DNA from: Phycisphaerales bacterium
GTDB taxonomy: Bacteria; Planctomycetota; Phycisphaerae; UBA1845
Direction of reading: 5' to 3'
Assembly: GCA_020639095.1 (NCBI GenBank)
Contig: JACKHH010000031.1
Location: 1 to 36,314, forward strand
DNA: 36,314 nt
Shown here: piece after piece, positions 7,595-17,284 of the stretch
How the letters are laid out: each line of letters opens with the position of its first letter
Position numbering within the stretch: the first letter of the stretch is position 1
Notes under the pieces: model-generated
Told to the model about the DNA's origin: nothing
Databases searched by the model: none
What the model saw: only the letters and a program-made list of their open reading frames with translations
Program-made: the position numbers and the translations under genes

Positions 7595-8245
7595 CTATGA
7601 CTCCTGCGACGCCTCCGCGGCAGGCTGCGCCTGCGCTTCGCCCGGGGCTTCAGCCGGTGCCTGGGCTGCGGGCTGCGGTGCGGGCTTCTTCTGGGCCGGT
7701 GCTTTCGGCTTCGCCGCGGGTTTGCTGCCGGGCGCCTTCTTCACCGGGGCCAGCAACATCGTCATCCGACGCCCTTCGAACTTGGCGGGACGCTCAAGCT
7801 TGGCGCTCTCGGCGAAGTACGTGGCGATCTCGCGGAACTGCATTTCCGCAAGGTCACGGTGCTGCCGCTCGCGTCCGCGGAAGAGCATGGTGAACTGCAC
7901 GCGGTGGCCCTGCTCGAGGAACTTCTCCGCCCGCTTCATCTTGATGTTGCGGTCGTTGTCGTCGGTCTTGGGCCGCAGACGTACCTCCTTCAGCGCGTGC
8001 TCATGCGAATGGGCATGCTGCTGTTTCTGCTTCTTTTTCTGGAGGTACTTGTGCTTGCCGTAATCCATGATTCGGCAAACGGGCGGGCGTTCCTGCGGCG
8101 CGATCTCAACCAGATCAAGCCCCAGCTCACGCGTCATCCGCAACGCCTCGAAAGTCTCGACGACGCCGCGCTGCTCGTTGTTTTCGTCAATCAGCCGGAT
8201 TGGAGAAATCCGAATCTGATCGTTCAGACGTGGTCCTCTAGCGAT
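7595..8245 (-). CDS. infC: Translation initiation factor IF-3 with probable AUC start
   Basis: About 216 aa. The conserved IF-3 N-terminus (ARGPRLNDQIRIS, then RLIDENNEQRGV) is in frame upstream of the first ATG (8143) and needs a start near 8245. There the codon is ATC, with AGAAGG nine bases upstream and no ATG, GTG or TTG close by. Rare starts such as AUU or AUC are known for infC and mediate autoregulation by IF-3. The core continues through MDYGKHKYLQKKK and MKRAEKFLEQGHRV to the C-terminal domain. After LLAPVKK the protein has an unusual ~50 aa Ala/Pro/Lys/Gln-rich tail. It follows thrS with a 76 base gap. The usual rpmI and rplT are absent; sat is next. Confidence 0.93.
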   Translation of the reverse strand: MARGPRLNDQIRISPIRLIDENNEQRGVVETFEALRMTRELGLDLVEIAPQERPPVCRIMDYGKHKYLQKKKQKQQHAHSHEHALKEVRLRPKTDDNDRNIKMKRAEKFLEQGHRVQFTMLFRGRERQHRDLAEMQFREIATYFAESAKLERPAKFEGRRMTMLLAPVKKAPGSKPAAKPKAPAQKKPAPQPAAQAPAEAPGEAQAQPAAEASQES

Positions 8246-8321
8246 GACAGTTACCCTTCTATATGGCTCAACTCGTTTACCTCTTCCGTCACATCACGTT
8301 CGCGCGAGCCCAACGCGAACG

Positions 8322-10505
8322 TCATGCTTCCTGCAACGCCCCGTGGCGCTGTTTGCCCTTGGTTTGGATTTCGAGGATGCAGCCCTCGATAAACGCAGCC
8401 AGTGGGAACGTGCCCAAACTGGCGCCGTCGCGATCATTGACATTGACCGTCCGGTCGGCGGCTTCGTTTTCACCGACGACCAGGATGTACGGAATCTTCC
8501 GCGAGCGAAGGCGGTGTTTCTTCGGACCGATCTTGTCGCTGCCGTCGTCGAGCAGTACACGCAACCCTGCGCCCACGAGCGACTTGTGGACTTCTTGTGC
8601 GTATTCGTCGCTCTTCTCGCTGATCGTTGCGACAGCCACCTGCACCGGCGCGAGCCACAGCGGAAACGCGCCCGCGAAGTGCTCGATGAGAATTCCGACG
8701 AACCGCTCCATACTGCCCAAGGGAGCACGGTGGATCATCACCGGACGGTGCTCGCGATTGTCGCGCCCGACGTAGGTGATCTTGAAACGCTCGGGCAGGT
8801 TGTAGTCAACCTGCACGGTGCCAAGCTGCCACTCGCGTCCGATGCAGTCTTTGACCACGAAATCGATCTTCGGACCGTAGAACGCAGCCTCACCGATTTC
8901 CTCGGTCGCGCTCAAACCGGAGGCAGCGGCTGCGTCGCGCAGGTTCTGTTCCGCCTGCTCCCACAACTCGGCCGCGCCGATGTACTTGTCCGACTCGGGA
9001 TCGCGCAAGCCGATGCGTGCGCGGTAGTCTTTGAATTCGAGCGTCGAAAGCACCTGCTGCGTCAGCTCGATGCAGCTTGCGATCTCCGCCTGCACCTGAT
9101 CCGGCGTGCAGAAGATGTGCGCGTCGTCCTGCGTGAAGCCGCGAACGCGCACCATCCCGCCCAACTCGCCCGACTGCTCGTAGCGATAGACCGTGCCGAA
9201 CTCCGCGAGCCGAATCGGCAACTGCCGATAGCTGCGATGCTGCGCCGCGTAGATGTTGATGTGGTGCGGGCAATTCATCGGCTTGAGGAGGTAGCCTTCC
9301 TCATGACACAGGCATTCCTCAACCACCGGCGAGAGTTTTGCGGGGTCATCCAGCGCGTCACCACCGCCGAAATCGCCAAACGCCTGGGCCACGGCATCGG
9401 CGAATACCTTCACCTGCTGGGCGACCTCGGCTTTGCGTTCGCCGGTCTCTTCTTCGGCGCGGCGGATCAGGTTGCGCAGGCAGAGCAGCGCCCTGCCCCG
9501 GTCCGTCTCATACAACGCGGGGAACTGCGAATCTTCGTAATACGGGTAGTGCCCGCTCGTGCGGTAAAGATCGAGGCGCCCGATGTGCGGGGTGAAGACC
9601 GGCTCGAATCCGCGCAGAATGAGTTCCATCTTCACGTAGTTTTCGAGCATGGTGCGCACGATGGCGCCGTTCGGCTCCCACAGCACGAGCCCGCTACCAA
9701 CATCGGGGTTGATCGTAAACAGCTCAAGCTGCTGGCCGAGCAAGCGGTGGTCGCGCTTCTTCGCTTCCTCCAACTGCTGCTCATACTGCTTGAGCGCTTT
9801 CTTATTGAAGAACGCAGTGCCGTACACGCGCTGAAGCTGTTGCTCGTTCACGTCGCCGCGATAGTACGAACCGCTGACCTGCTTGATGCGGAACGCCTTG
9901 ATCACACCGGTCGATGGTATGTGCGGGCCGCGGCAGAGGTCTTCCCAATCCTGCCCACGATTCTCACCGGTGACGTAGAAGCTGAGCGTGCCGCCCTCGG
10001 CGCGCAGCGCGTTGTCCACCTTGAAGCGGTTGCCTTCCGCTTCGAGCTTCTTCATGGCTTCGTCGCGCGGCATCTCGTAACGGCAGAACTTGCGATCTTC
10101 CGAAACGATGCGCTGCATCTCGGCTTCGATGCGCTCGAAGTCCGGCGGGCTGATCGCGTGTGACGTGTGCAAGTCGTAATAGAACCCGTCCTCAAGCGGC
10201 GGGCCGTAGGCCAACTGCGTGTCCGGATACAACTTGCAGATCGCCTCCGCCATCACGTGCGCCGTGCTGTGGCGCAGGAGGTAGAGGCTGTCCGCGTTGT
10301 CGTCCTTCGCGGTCAGCAGCTCGATCCGGCAATCGCCCGGCAGCGGCGCATTGAGGTCGGTTAGCTGGCGATTGCCATCAAACGTAATCGCACCGCCAAT
10401 GGCAGCGCGGGCCAAGCCCGGACCGATAGCGGCGGCTACGTCATAGACCGTCGCGCCGTCGGCGAGCGTTAACTGATTCCCATCTGGTAGCGTTATTTTT
10501 GGCAC
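8322..10505 (-). CDS. thrS: Threonyl-tRNA synthetase
   Basis: 727 aa with a GTG start at 10505; an ATG nine bases upstream is followed by an in-frame stop. Domains in order: TGS (about 1-60), editing domain with H79xxxH83 and C191xxxH195, class II catalytic core with the zinc Cys412 in MNCPHH, DDAHIFC and GSMERFVGILIEH, and the C-terminal anticodon-binding domain (SEKSDEYAQEVHKSL, then GPKKHRLRSRKIP). It charges tRNA-Thr and is cytoplasmic. It is longer than the usual ~640 aa mainly because of a ~65 residue insertion (about 335-400) before the MNCPHH motif. It heads a thrS-infC unit behind a promoter at 10771-10800 and a long structured leader. Confidence 0.97.
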   Translation of the reverse strand: MPKITLPDGNQLTLADGATVYDVAAAIGPGLARAAIGGAITFDGNRQLTDLNAPLPGDCRIELLTAKDDNADSLYLLRHSTAHVMAEAICKLYPDTQLAYGPPLEDGFYYDLHTSHAISPPDFERIEAEMQRIVSEDRKFCRYEMPRDEAMKKLEAEGNRFKVDNALRAEGGTLSFYVTGENRGQDWEDLCRGPHIPSTGVIKAFRIKQVSGSYYRGDVNEQQLQRVYGTAFFNKKALKQYEQQLEEAKKRDHRLLGQQLELFTINPDVGSGLVLWEPNGAIVRTMLENYVKMELILRGFEPVFTPHIGRLDLYRTSGHYPYYEDSQFPALYETDRGRALLCLRNLIRRAEEETGERKAEVAQQVKVFADAVAQAFGDFGGGDALDDPAKLSPVVEECLCHEEGYLLKPMNCPHHINIYAAQHRSYRQLPIRLAEFGTVYRYEQSGELGGMVRVRGFTQDDAHIFCTPDQVQAEIASCIELTQQVLSTLEFKDYRARIGLRDPESDKYIGAAELWEQAEQNLRDAAAASGLSATEEIGEAAFYGPKIDFVVKDCIGREWQLGTVQVDYNLPERFKITYVGRDNREHRPVMIHRAPLGSMERFVGILIEHFAGAFPLWLAPVQVAVATISEKSDEYAQEVHKSLVGAGLRVLLDDGSDKIGPKKHRLRSRKIPYILVVGENEAADRTVNVNDRDGASLGTFPLAAFIEGCILEIQTKGKQRHGALQEA

Positions 10506-10594
10506 GTTAACTCATGTGCGGGGCGGGGCGCCCCGGTTGTGAACAGGAGGCGTAACGGAAGTGATCGCAACGTTGCGGGCAACGCATGAGCGGG

Positions 10595-10664
10595 TAAAAC
10601 GAGAAAAGGCCCGAGGGCTGTACCGCACGATGCGAAAGCCTTCCGTCCAGGCCACCTGACCTGT
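10595..10664 (-). promoter_or_regulatory. Attenuator-like structure in the thrS leader
   Basis: Read on the minus strand, a GTCAGG-TGG-CCTGGAC hairpin (one bulge) is followed by a hairpin with stem GGCT/AGCC and CGCA/TGCG (10616-10640, loop TCG). It ends with GGGCC and the U-rich stretch TTTTCTCGTTTT. An alternative pairing of the two GGCC blocks would form a terminator-like stem just before the U-rich run. This suggests transcriptional attenuation or ThrRS binding in the leader, but no T-box consensus was recognised. Confidence 0.35.
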
Positions 10665-10770
10665 TCGAGAATCCCAAGGCTAGCATGTGCGTGTCGTCAT
10701 CAGCCTCTGGCCGTATCCACGGGCGACCGCGTCTCGTTTACCCAATCTGGTATGTCGCCCAACACCCGAC

Positions 10771-10800
10771 AATATATAGCACATCGGCAGACCGGGTCAA
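10771..10800 (-). promoter_or_regulatory. Predicted promoter of thrS-infC
   Basis: On the minus strand TTGACC (10800-10795) is followed after 16 bases by TATATA (10778-10773), or after 18 bases by TATATT. This is one of the best sigma-70-like matches in the window. Transcription would start near 10764, giving a leader of about 260 bases before the thrS GTG start. Confidence 0.55.
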
Positions 10801-10894
10801 GGAATTGAAGCCTGATCTTAACGCCTGGCGCCCCCGAATTCGCCGAAATTCCCGGCCTGTGAGTTCTTCGGGGGATGCGGCGACATCAGACGCT

Positions 10895-11062
10895 CTAGCC
10901 CGCGGTCGCTCCGCCGAAGAAAAGCAGATTAAGAATCTGGAGCACCAACGCACTGATCAAATCGGCGAGCGCGACGAGAAACGTGTCGCTCGTAAAGAAC
11001 CCGTTGATGTCCAACTGGGCGAGTGCGCTGATGTGGGGCAATGCTGCCAGCAACGCGTGCAT
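10895..11062 (-). CDS. Small hydrophobic protein, 55 aa
   Basis: ATG at 11062 is preceded by GGGAGG at a spacing of 8, and the frame closes with TAG at 10895. The protein starts MHALLAALPHISALAQLDIN. After a short polar turn (GFFTSDT), residues about 28-50 form one long hydrophobic helix rich in Leu, Ile and Val, ending FFGGATAG. This suggests a single-pass or peripheral membrane peptide. Not recognised as any family. Support is the strong ribosome-binding site, the length of the hydrophobic segment and its position in a run of minus-strand genes between the 54 aa gene and thrS. It could be an inner-membrane micropeptide; toxin-type peptides look similar, but no antitoxin partner is evident. 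Confidence 0.65.
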   Translation of the reverse strand: MHALLAALPHISALAQLDINGFFTSDTFLVALADLISALVLQILNLLFFGGATAG

Positions 11063-11205
11063 GCGACGAACCTCCCAGAAAATGTCTTACCCGCCACGAG
11101 TCGTGACGGGAATGAAACCGGCTGCGATTGTACCCACCGTAGGCGAACCGCCAACGGTTTTCTGCGGCGGCTTACATTCCCTGACGGATCAAGTTGTCTG
11201 GCGGA

Positions 11206-11370
11206 TCAGGCGTCGGGCGCTACTTCGTCCAGGTACTTCTGAAAATCGCCCATCTTGTATGAGATGAAGCAAAACGCGTGGTGCAGCGTGAACCACTCCA
11301 GGTCTTCCGGGTCTGCGTCGAGATCCTTGCGCAGCTCGTTCAACTTGGCGAGTACCGTCTCGGCCTTCAT
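11206..11370 (-). CDS. Small soluble protein of unknown function, 54 aa
   Basis: ATG at 11370 follows AAGGAG with 10 bases spacing, and the stop is TGA at 11206. The sequence begins MKAETVLAKLNELRKDLDAD, then has an aromatic/His stretch (EWFTLHHAFCFISYKMG) and ends KYLDEVAPDA. It is acidic, probably helical, with no membrane segment. The repeating hydrophobic pattern of the first 17 residues and the good ribosome-binding site make it a convincing small gene, but I do not recognise the family. It lies between the 91 aa gene and the 55 aa hydrophobic gene on the same strand. Confidence 0.7.
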   Translation of the reverse strand: MKAETVLAKLNELRKDLDADPEDLEWFTLHHAFCFISYKMGDFQKYLDEVAPDA

Positions 11371-11451
11371 GGCAATCGATCTCCTTCGCGCTCACCCCCG
11401 AGGCGCGCCCATCGCGGGTGCATACCTCAGCCGGGGGATGGATAAAGCATT

Positions 11452-11514
11452 GTGGGGCAGACTTCAGAGTCTGCGCGTCGGGCACAGCATTGTGGTGCGG
11501 GCTTCCAGCCTGCA
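11452..11514 (+). repeat. Two tandem GTGG-footed REP-like hairpins
   Basis: GTGG (11452-11455) with hairpin GCAGACT-TCAG-AGTCTGC, then GTGG (11492-11495) with TGCGGGCT-TCC-AGCCTGCA. The two ~40 base units share the flanks AGCATTGTGG and TCGGGCA, so they are direct repeats with compensatory stem changes. Related hairpins (stem TGCAGGCA/TGCCTGCA) occur at 21375-21397 and 22731-22753. Confidence 0.78.
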
Positions 11515-11575
11515 CATCGGGCATTGTAATCAGCTTTGCGGGTGCATCCAGAACGGATGAACCAGAGGGGACCGT

Positions 11576-11851
11576 CTATCCGGGATCGATCTCACGGCGG
11601 GCAGCGTTTCGCCGTTCGCAGGAGGTGGCGCGGTCGTTGCCCAGCCACGCGTCCCAGGCGCCGTGGTCGCCGACGTCAACGCCATCGGCTTTCGCCTGGG
11701 CGTGGAGGAAGTCCTGAAGCTCCAGCAGGAATGCCGTCTCCATCAACTCCACATGGTCCGCGAGTCCCTCGTGAAGCACGCGGTAGACCAGTTTCAAGTC
11801 ATCCAGATCATGGGCTGCGATGACGGCTTCACCTTTGCGTTCAAAACCCAT
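11576..11851 (-). CDS. Conserved-looking small protein, 91 aa
   Basis: ATG at 11851 is preceded by GGAG at about 8 bases. The protein begins MGFERKGEAVIAAHDLDDL, continues with a helical KLVYRVLHEGLADHVELMET segment and ends in a basic tail (ERRNAARREIDPG). It is mostly acidic and helical with no membrane segment. The pattern of Leu and His residues and the good start suggest a real gene. I recall similar short hypothetical proteins in planctomycetes but no function. It is downstream of the M32 carboxypeptidase on the same strand, with a 117 base gap. Confidence 0.78.
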   Translation of the reverse strand: MGFERKGEAVIAAHDLDDLKLVYRVLHEGLADHVELMETAFLLELQDFLHAQAKADGVDVGDHGAWDAWLGNDRATSCERRNAARREIDPG

Positions 11852-11968
11852 CTATTACGCTCCGTCTTGCGGCAGTCGAATTCCCTCGGCCAGCGCCATG
11901 TGGCTGCGGGCCATTTGCAGAGGGAGTCTAGCGCCCCGCAGGTCATCTGCCAAACCCGTGTGGTTCCG

Positions 11969-13468
11969 CTACGCGAGCCCATAGATCGGTTTGAACTTCG
12001 TCTCCAGGTATTGCATGAACGGTGCGACGCTCAGCGATTCGCCGGTGGCTTCGCGGCAGAGTTCATTGGCTTGGTAGCGCATCCCGTGGCGATGCACGTT
12101 GCGCCGCAGCCAGTCGAGCAGCGTGCGTGTGTCGCCGGCTGCGATGCGATCCACGAGATCAGGAATGTCACGCTTAGCGGCTGCGAGGAACTGCGCGGCA
12201 TACAGATTGCCGAGTGCGTACGTTGGGAAATAGCCAAACGCGCCCATCGACCAGTGGACGTCCTGCATGCAGCCCTGCGCATCGTTGGGCGGTGTCACGC
12301 CGACCAGCTCCGTCATCTTCGCATTCCACGCTTCCGGCACGTCATCCACTTCCAGCTTGCCGCTGAGAATGTCGCGTTCCATCTCGAAACGCAGGATGAT
12401 GTGCAGCCCGTAGGTGACTTCGTCCGCCTCGACGCGAATCAGCGAGGGCGCCACGTGGTTGATGGCTGCGTGGAAGGCGTCGAGCGAGACACCCGCGAGC
12501 GACGCACCGAGCATCTCCTGGGCCAGCGCGTACCGCGTCTGCCAGAACGCCTTGGAACGCCCGACCATGTTCTCCCACAGCCGCGACTGCGATTCATGAA
12601 TTCCCAATGAACAGTACATCCCCATCGGCGTGAAGACGTGCTCGGGTTCCAGGCCCTGCTCGTACAAACCATGGCCGACCTCGTGCATCAGCCCAAAGAT
12701 CGCCGGTGGGAAGAACTGCTCGTCGTAGCGCGTGGTCACACGCACGTCGCCACCACCACCGATCGACGTGCAGAACGGGTGTACGGTGACATCGAGACGG
12801 CCCGCATCGAAGTCGAACCCGAGATCCTCCGCCAGCTTGCGGCAGAGCTTCTCCTGGCCGGGGCGCGGATACGACCGGTGAAGTATCGACACGTCGGGCT
12901 GATTCGGTGCGTCCGCGAGCGCACGCACGAGCGGGACGAGTTGCCTGCGCAGTTCATCGAACACGACACCGACGTCCTTGGTCGTCGCACCGGGTTCGTA
13001 TTCATCCATCAACGCGTCGTACGGATGCTCCTTGAATCCGATGGCTTGGGCCTGCTCGCGTTTGAGCTTGATGAGCTTGCCCAGCGTCGGGGAGAACTTC
13101 GCGTAATCGTTGGCTTTGCGCGCCGCCGCCCAGATGTCCCGGCCCTTGGACGCTGTGCGCGCGATTTCGCTGATGAGTTCAGCCGGCACCTTCACCGCGC
13201 GTTTGTACTTGCGGCGGGCTTCGCGAACGTTTGTGGCGCGTACGGGGTCGTTGTCGGCGTCGTTGAGCTGCTCAAGCAATTCGCCCATCTCGGGACTCGT
13301 GCGCAGCTTGTGCCGTTCGGACGCGACGAATGCGACGCACTCCGCGTGCGCGGTGATGCCCTTGGGTGGCATCATCACGTCCTGGTCCCATTCGAGCAGC
13401 GCGTCGAGCGCGTCGAGCTTGCCGATATCACGCAGTTTGTCGAGCAGTTTGGCGTATGCGTCGGACAC
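11969..13468 (-). CDS. M32 family metallocarboxypeptidase (Taq type)
   Basis: 499 aa from a GTG at 13468 that is preceded by GGAG six bases upstream; the protein then starts MSDAYAKLLDKL, as in the family. The frame is open about 100 codons further upstream, but that part overlaps the PilZ gene and is rejected. The zinc motif is HEVGH at 262-266, with the third ligand Glu292 in HESQSRLWEN. The C-terminal region (SMGAFGYFPTYALGNLYAAQ) is also typical. M32 enzymes remove C-terminal residues from peptides in the cytoplasm with broad specificity and act as dimers. The length of ~500 aa is standard. It lies downstream of the PilZ gene with 154 bases between. Confidence 0.95.
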   Translation of the reverse strand: MSDAYAKLLDKLRDIGKLDALDALLEWDQDVMMPPKGITAHAECVAFVASERHKLRTSPEMGELLEQLNDADNDPVRATNVREARRKYKRAVKVPAELISEIARTASKGRDIWAAARKANDYAKFSPTLGKLIKLKREQAQAIGFKEHPYDALMDEYEPGATTKDVGVVFDELRRQLVPLVRALADAPNQPDVSILHRSYPRPGQEKLCRKLAEDLGFDFDAGRLDVTVHPFCTSIGGGGDVRVTTRYDEQFFPPAIFGLMHEVGHGLYEQGLEPEHVFTPMGMYCSLGIHESQSRLWENMVGRSKAFWQTRYALAQEMLGASLAGVSLDAFHAAINHVAPSLIRVEADEVTYGLHIILRFEMERDILSGKLEVDDVPEAWNAKMTELVGVTPPNDAQGCMQDVHWSMGAFGYFPTYALGNLYAAQFLAAAKRDIPDLVDRIAAGDTRTLLDWLRRNVHRHGMRYQANELCREATGESLSVAPFMQYLETKFKPIYGLA

Positions 13469-13622
13469 GGGATTCTCCAAGCTGGCCACCGGTTTGCGGG
13501 CGCGAACGGGTCGCAGCCACGGGGCAGCGGAGGGTATCACGGATGTCCGCCAATACAAGTCGGGGCGTTGGAAACCCCGGGCGCGCAGGATTTGCGCTAG
13601 CGATGTGGGTGCAGCTTGCGAC

Positions 13623-14120
13623 TTATTTGCGACGCACTCCGATTGCTTGCAGCAAGCGCTGCCACCAGGACGGAGCGGGCTCTTCAACGATCGCCGCACG
13701 GGCAGCCGCCTCCTCCTCGGCAAGCTGATTGAGCACGTCTTCACTGGCTGGGGTGTCGAACGCAGCGCCAATGAGATAGCCGCGAATGCCCGGCGTGCAA
13801 TGCGTCACGCGTGCGTTGATCCAAACACCGGAGTCGTCGCTGGTGAATTCGCGAACGCGCACTACCGCTTCCTCTTTGAGCTTGTGCTTCGACCAGCATG
13901 CGAGCCCGGTCGCGGAGATGTCCTGCAAGGCAACGGGCACGATCTCGCGGCCGTTGTCATGCGACACGTCGGCTTCGAAGGCGTGCGCGCTGCGGAAGCG
14001 TTGATGCCTACGTTTACCGCCGTAGAAATCGCCGATGCTTTCGTGCGTCGCGGTGCGCAACAGGCGCTTGATCTCCTGCGCCTCGGTCGTGACATTGTTT
14101 GGATTGGTTCCCGGCAACAT
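13623..14120 (-). CDS. PilZ domain protein
   Basis: 165 aa from ATG at 14120, chosen over ATG at 14174 because AAGGAGGGGAG lies directly upstream at good spacing. The PilZ c-di-GMP-binding signature is complete: R37xxxR41 in KRRHQRF and DISATG at 67-72 (D/NxSxxG). The N-terminal ~30 residues are helical and polar. The C-terminal part after NQLAEEEAAARAA is a short acidic helix and ends with a basic WWQRLLQAIGVRRK tail that might contact the membrane. It is predicted to sense cyclic di-GMP; the partner is unknown. Single-domain PilZ proteins often act as adaptors for motility or exopolysaccharide, but nothing of that kind is next to it. Confidence 0.9.
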   Translation of the reverse strand: MLPGTNPNNVTTEAQEIKRLLRTATHESIGDFYGGKRRHQRFRSAHAFEADVSHDNGREIVPVALQDISATGLACWSKHKLKEEAVVRVREFTSDDSGVWINARVTHCTPGIRGYLIGAAFDTPASEDVLNQLAEEEAAARAAIVEEPAPSWWQRLLQAIGVRRK

Positions 14121-14591
14121 GACTCTCCCCTCCTTCTTGCCGCCCCGCACATGCTCCAGTGCGTCGGCGTTCATTTAACATTAGGCAGAGACAATCGGCG
14201 TTTCCACTAGCGCCAGACGTTTTTTTTGAAGCACGACATGAAGGTTTTCCACTATCGGACCGTCGCATAACTGAAGCGTCTCAGCACAAAATCCAAATCG
14301 CGACCGTAAGGGAGCGGCAACAAAGCGATATCCGTTCGCCGCGCCGATAATTCCGTGCGCCGATGGTGCGCCGACGCGACAGGCTGTGCTCAACAGAGGG
14401 AGGCACGGGTCGCCGACGGATTACTCCGTGCCTGACCGAGTGACGGTTCATTCCGCCAGTGTTGTCGGTGACTCGCGGCGAACTGAACGAGATGTAATGC
14501 TGCACACGCAGTCCAGGGCGCGTCCCAATCCTGTTTCAAACGTCCGAATAGGCTGACTTCCGCGACGGACACGCGGTATGTGCTCTGCAAA
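14121..14591. other. Gene-free spacer between ABC-F and PilZ genes
   Basis: 471 bases between two minus-strand genes. Short frames exist on both strands, but none has a convincing start, ribosome site or protein-like composition. An eight base T-run lies at about 14220 on the plus strand behind a weak GGCG/CGCC pairing; terminator function is doubtful. Nothing else recognised. Confidence 0.5.
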
Positions 14592-16508
<1,917 letters not shown>

Positions 16509-16627
16509 GACCGCGATTACGTCCCTCAAAGCAAGGAGTGGGTTGCCCCAGCCGACACCGGCGGGCTTAGGCATTACGAGTGGGGCAGTTTAGCAGAGAA
16601 CGCGAATCGGTCACGGTATTGAAGTGC

Positions 16628-16743
16628 GTGGCACGGTCTGCCGCAGGCAGGCCGTGGTCTTGACCGTAACGAATGCGAGCGAAATATCACGAGGGTGCGT
16701 GGAATGTGTGCCTCCAAGGCCTTGCTGCGCAAGACCGTGCCAC
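16628..16743. repeat. Inverted pair of GTGG-footed hairpins (MITE/BIME-like)
   Basis: Left unit: GTGG (16628-16631) and hairpin CACGGTCTGCC-GCA-GGCAGGCCGTG. The right unit (16715-16743) is its inverted relative, CAAGGCCTTGC-TGC-GCAAGACCGTG followed by CCAC. The two arms match over 30 bases with about six differences, and stem changes are partly compensatory. Each arm is itself a hairpin, so the 116 base element can fold as one long stem or as two hairpins. Confidence 0.85.
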
Positions 16744-16790
16744 CCCCATGGGTGGCGACCCAATCCGTTTCGGGGCGTGTGCAAAAAGAC

Positions 16791-16838
16791 GGGAACGCAA
16801 ACCGCGGTGCGCCAATGCGCGTTACGGATTGCGTTCCC
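16791..16838. repeat. Perfect 10 bp inverted repeat
   Basis: GGGAACGCAA (16791-16800) and TTGCGTTCCC (16829-16838) are exact inverse complements with a 28 base spacer that itself contains CGCGGTGCG-like self-complementary bases. It may be the ends of a further short palindromic element; no other copy was seen in the window. Confidence 0.6.
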
Positions 16839-17139
16839 GACCTGTGTAGTCCGTTCGACATTTGAAGTTCTGGCTGGGTCCACTGCCTCCCGCGGCGTAC
16901 GGCGCCGCTCATTTCGTGGTCTCTGTTGACGCAAGTTCAGCGCGCAAGCGTTGAACACCGGTTCCTGAAAGCTTCCGAGCCTGCCAGTCGGTTGCCTTCG
17001 TTGCCCCGAAGGGGCAAAGGTACGACTCGTTGAGCCGGCGCAAACCAGCGAGTCGGTTTGACCCGCCGTACCGAACTCGGTTGTAAAGCTCTGCTCCGGA
17101 CAAATCTGCCGGTGGGCGTCTGAGCCCTGTGAAAATCCT

Positions 17140-17169
17140 TTGGCGCGGCTTTCCTTTGCGGCGTATACT
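17140..17169 (+). promoter_or_regulatory. Predicted promoter of the ECF sigma gene
   Basis: TTGGCG (17140-17145), 18 base spacer, TATACT (17164-17169). It would give a leader of roughly 108 bases before the start codon at 17285. It resembles a housekeeping-type promoter rather than an ECF-type one, so autoregulation is not indicated. Confidence 0.45.
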
Positions 17170-17284
17170 TCGTTTGGCAGACGACGCCGATAAGAAATTG
17201 ACCGCCCCGACACCAGTTAATTGTTATGAGTCCGCGAAACCTCCAAAGATTTTCTTAGTAGTTCTGTAACTCCTGAATTCATAT

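Larger units (their letters stand above)
10506..10894. other. Gene-free spacer: thrS promoter and leader
   Basis: 389 bases between the 55 aa gene and thrS, both on the minus strand. It holds the predicted thrS promoter and a structured leader (separate entries). No tRNA or other RNA gene could be supported on either strand. Confidence 0.6.
16509..17284. other. Long gene-free region rich in palindromes
   Basis: 776 bases between the divergent ABC-F and ECF sigma genes. It holds the inverted REP pair 16628-16743, a 10 bp inverted repeat at 16791-16838, the stem-loop TTGCCCC-GAA-GGGGCAA at 17001-17017 and the predicted sigma-gene promoter at 17140-17169. A 200-codon open frame on the minus strand (16611-17213) runs through these repeats, has no ribosome site and a composition unlike its neighbours, and is not called. 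Confidence 0.6.

Noticed and set aside
8244..10163. A 639-codon open frame on the plus strand.
   Set aside because: It is the antisense frame of thrS, which has full family motifs on the minus strand; long antisense frames are common in GC-rich DNA.
10600..10680. Similarity to bacterial SRP (4.5S) RNA on the minus strand: AGGTCAGG followed by CGGAAGG.
   Set aside because: The spacing between the two blocks is too long, the AGCAGC half of the conserved internal loop is missing, and the flanks do not form the long SRP stem. The hairpins fit a thrS leader better.
10659..10680. tRNA-like T-arm motif GTTCGAGA.
   Set aside because: The flanking five bases do not pair and no acceptor or anticodon stem can be built around it.
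11452..11514. Possible CRISPR repeat pair.
   Set aside because: Only two units, each a full hairpin with variable stem, no uniform spacers and no cas genes nearby.
13469..13771. N-terminal extension of the M32 carboxypeptidase by about 100 codons.
   Set aside because: It overlaps the PilZ gene, has a basic low-complexity composition, and a GTG with a good ribosome site lies exactly at the family N-terminus.
16611..17213. A 200-codon minus-strand frame in the gap before the ECF sigma gene.
   Set aside because: It translates the inverted repeats and has no recognisable domain or ribosome site.
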